Assembly (NCBI RefSeq): GCF_000189635.1 | Contig: NW_002476380.1 | Coordinates: 496,001 to 560,000, forward strand | Reading direction: 5' to 3' | Source: Tetrahymena thermophila SB210 | Taxonomy: Eukaryota > Ciliophora > Oligohymenophorea > Hymenostomatida > Tetrahymenidae | Length of the DNA: 64,000 bases | Shown: positions 63,535 through 64,000 of the stretch, in pieces | Layout: each line of letters opens with the position of its first letter | How positions within the stretch are numbered: the first letter of the stretch is position 1 | Notes under the pieces: generated by a model | What the model was told of the DNA's origin: nothing | Seen by the model: only the letters and a program-made list of their open reading frames with translations | The model's database searches: none | Translations under genes and position numbers: made by a program

Positions 63535-64000
63535 ATAAATAGAAAAAGATCAAATTGACTCCACTCGTTAATGAGTAGTCAGTCAGTCAATCAATTAATC
63601 AGTCCTAGGTCTTTTATGAAAAAAAATAACAAAAATTTCAAATTTAATAACAAACATCTAATTATATTACAATCAATGTTGATTAAATCCCTATTACAAT
63701 CTAAAGGGAAAACATCAACAAAAAAAAACATTTTTAAATATATACAAATTAATTTAATAACTGAGGAATAAATTGCCTTAATAATAATAATCTTAACTAA
63801 AATAAAGTATTAATTATAACCAATAACATTTGAAAAATAAATATTAACCACTTTCTTATAAATAAATTAACTAGTTAATTTACTAATCACTGTAAAATAA
63901 TAAATTCAACCAGTCAATAAATCTTATTTAAAGTGAAAAAAATCAATAATAAATAACTCAAATAACTTAATTTATTATAAAAATTAATTTTCAATATCAT
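63535..64000. other. Spacer at the right edge
   Basis: AT-rich sequence with a short AGTC/AATC tetranucleotide run (63574-63602). No gene recognised before the window ends. Confidence 0.6.

Noticed and set aside
1-64000. tRNA genes, rRNA, CRISPR arrays, transposons and telomere repeats
   Set aside because: I looked for tRNA T-loop patterns, regular spacer arrays, transposase-like frames and G4T2 repeats and saw none that held up by eye; a tRNAscan and repeat search would settle it.

Overview
This window looks like a ciliate macronuclear chromosome, most likely Tetrahymena or a close relative. The DNA is extremely AT-rich. Every convincing gene uses TAA and TAG inside its reading frame, mostly at positions where homologues have Gln, and every gene ends in TGA. 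Genes are broken by short AT-rich GT...AG introns and separated by long AT-rich spacers. There are no bacterial features such as operons or ribosome binding sites. All gene models below come from reading codons and splice junctions by eye. Exon sums were checked for divisibility by three.

Left part (1-12,000): the 3' part of a large adhesin-like multi-pass membrane protein with GGAI-type repeats (+); a PP2A catalytic subunit (-) head-to-head with an Integrator subunit 11/CPSF73-like nuclease (+), separated by only about 600 bp; and a membrane RING-H2 protein (+).

Middle left (12,000-25,200): a large protein with two cyclic-nucleotide-binding domains (-), ribosomal protein uL22/RPL17 (-), an unrecognised 280-residue protein (-), and a FolD-type methylenetetrahydrofolate dehydrogenase/cyclohydrolase (+).

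Middle (26,800-39,500): a single-domain response regulator (-), a kelch-repeat protein (-), a cytochrome b5-fused front-end fatty acid desaturase (-), an EamA-type transporter (-), and a CutA-family protein with a probable signal peptide (+).

Right part (40,800-64,000), all +: a CDK-type kinase with an unusual T-loop, a jacalin-like lectin with a YPPQ-repeat tail, an endonuclease III-like protein lacking the usual catalytic Asp, a tandem pair of DUF985 cupins of which only one has a membrane anchor, a divergent ubiquitin-like protein, an IGHMBP2-type helicase (SF1 + R3H + AN1), and a laforin-like CBM20/dual-specificity phosphatase.

Most neighbours have no obvious functional link, as is usual in ciliates. 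The clear exception is the PP2A/INTS11 divergent pair. Both products belong to the same complex in animals (Integrator-PP2A), so the shared promoter region is the most suggestive piece of gene organisation here. No tRNA, rRNA, CRISPR array or transposon could be supported.
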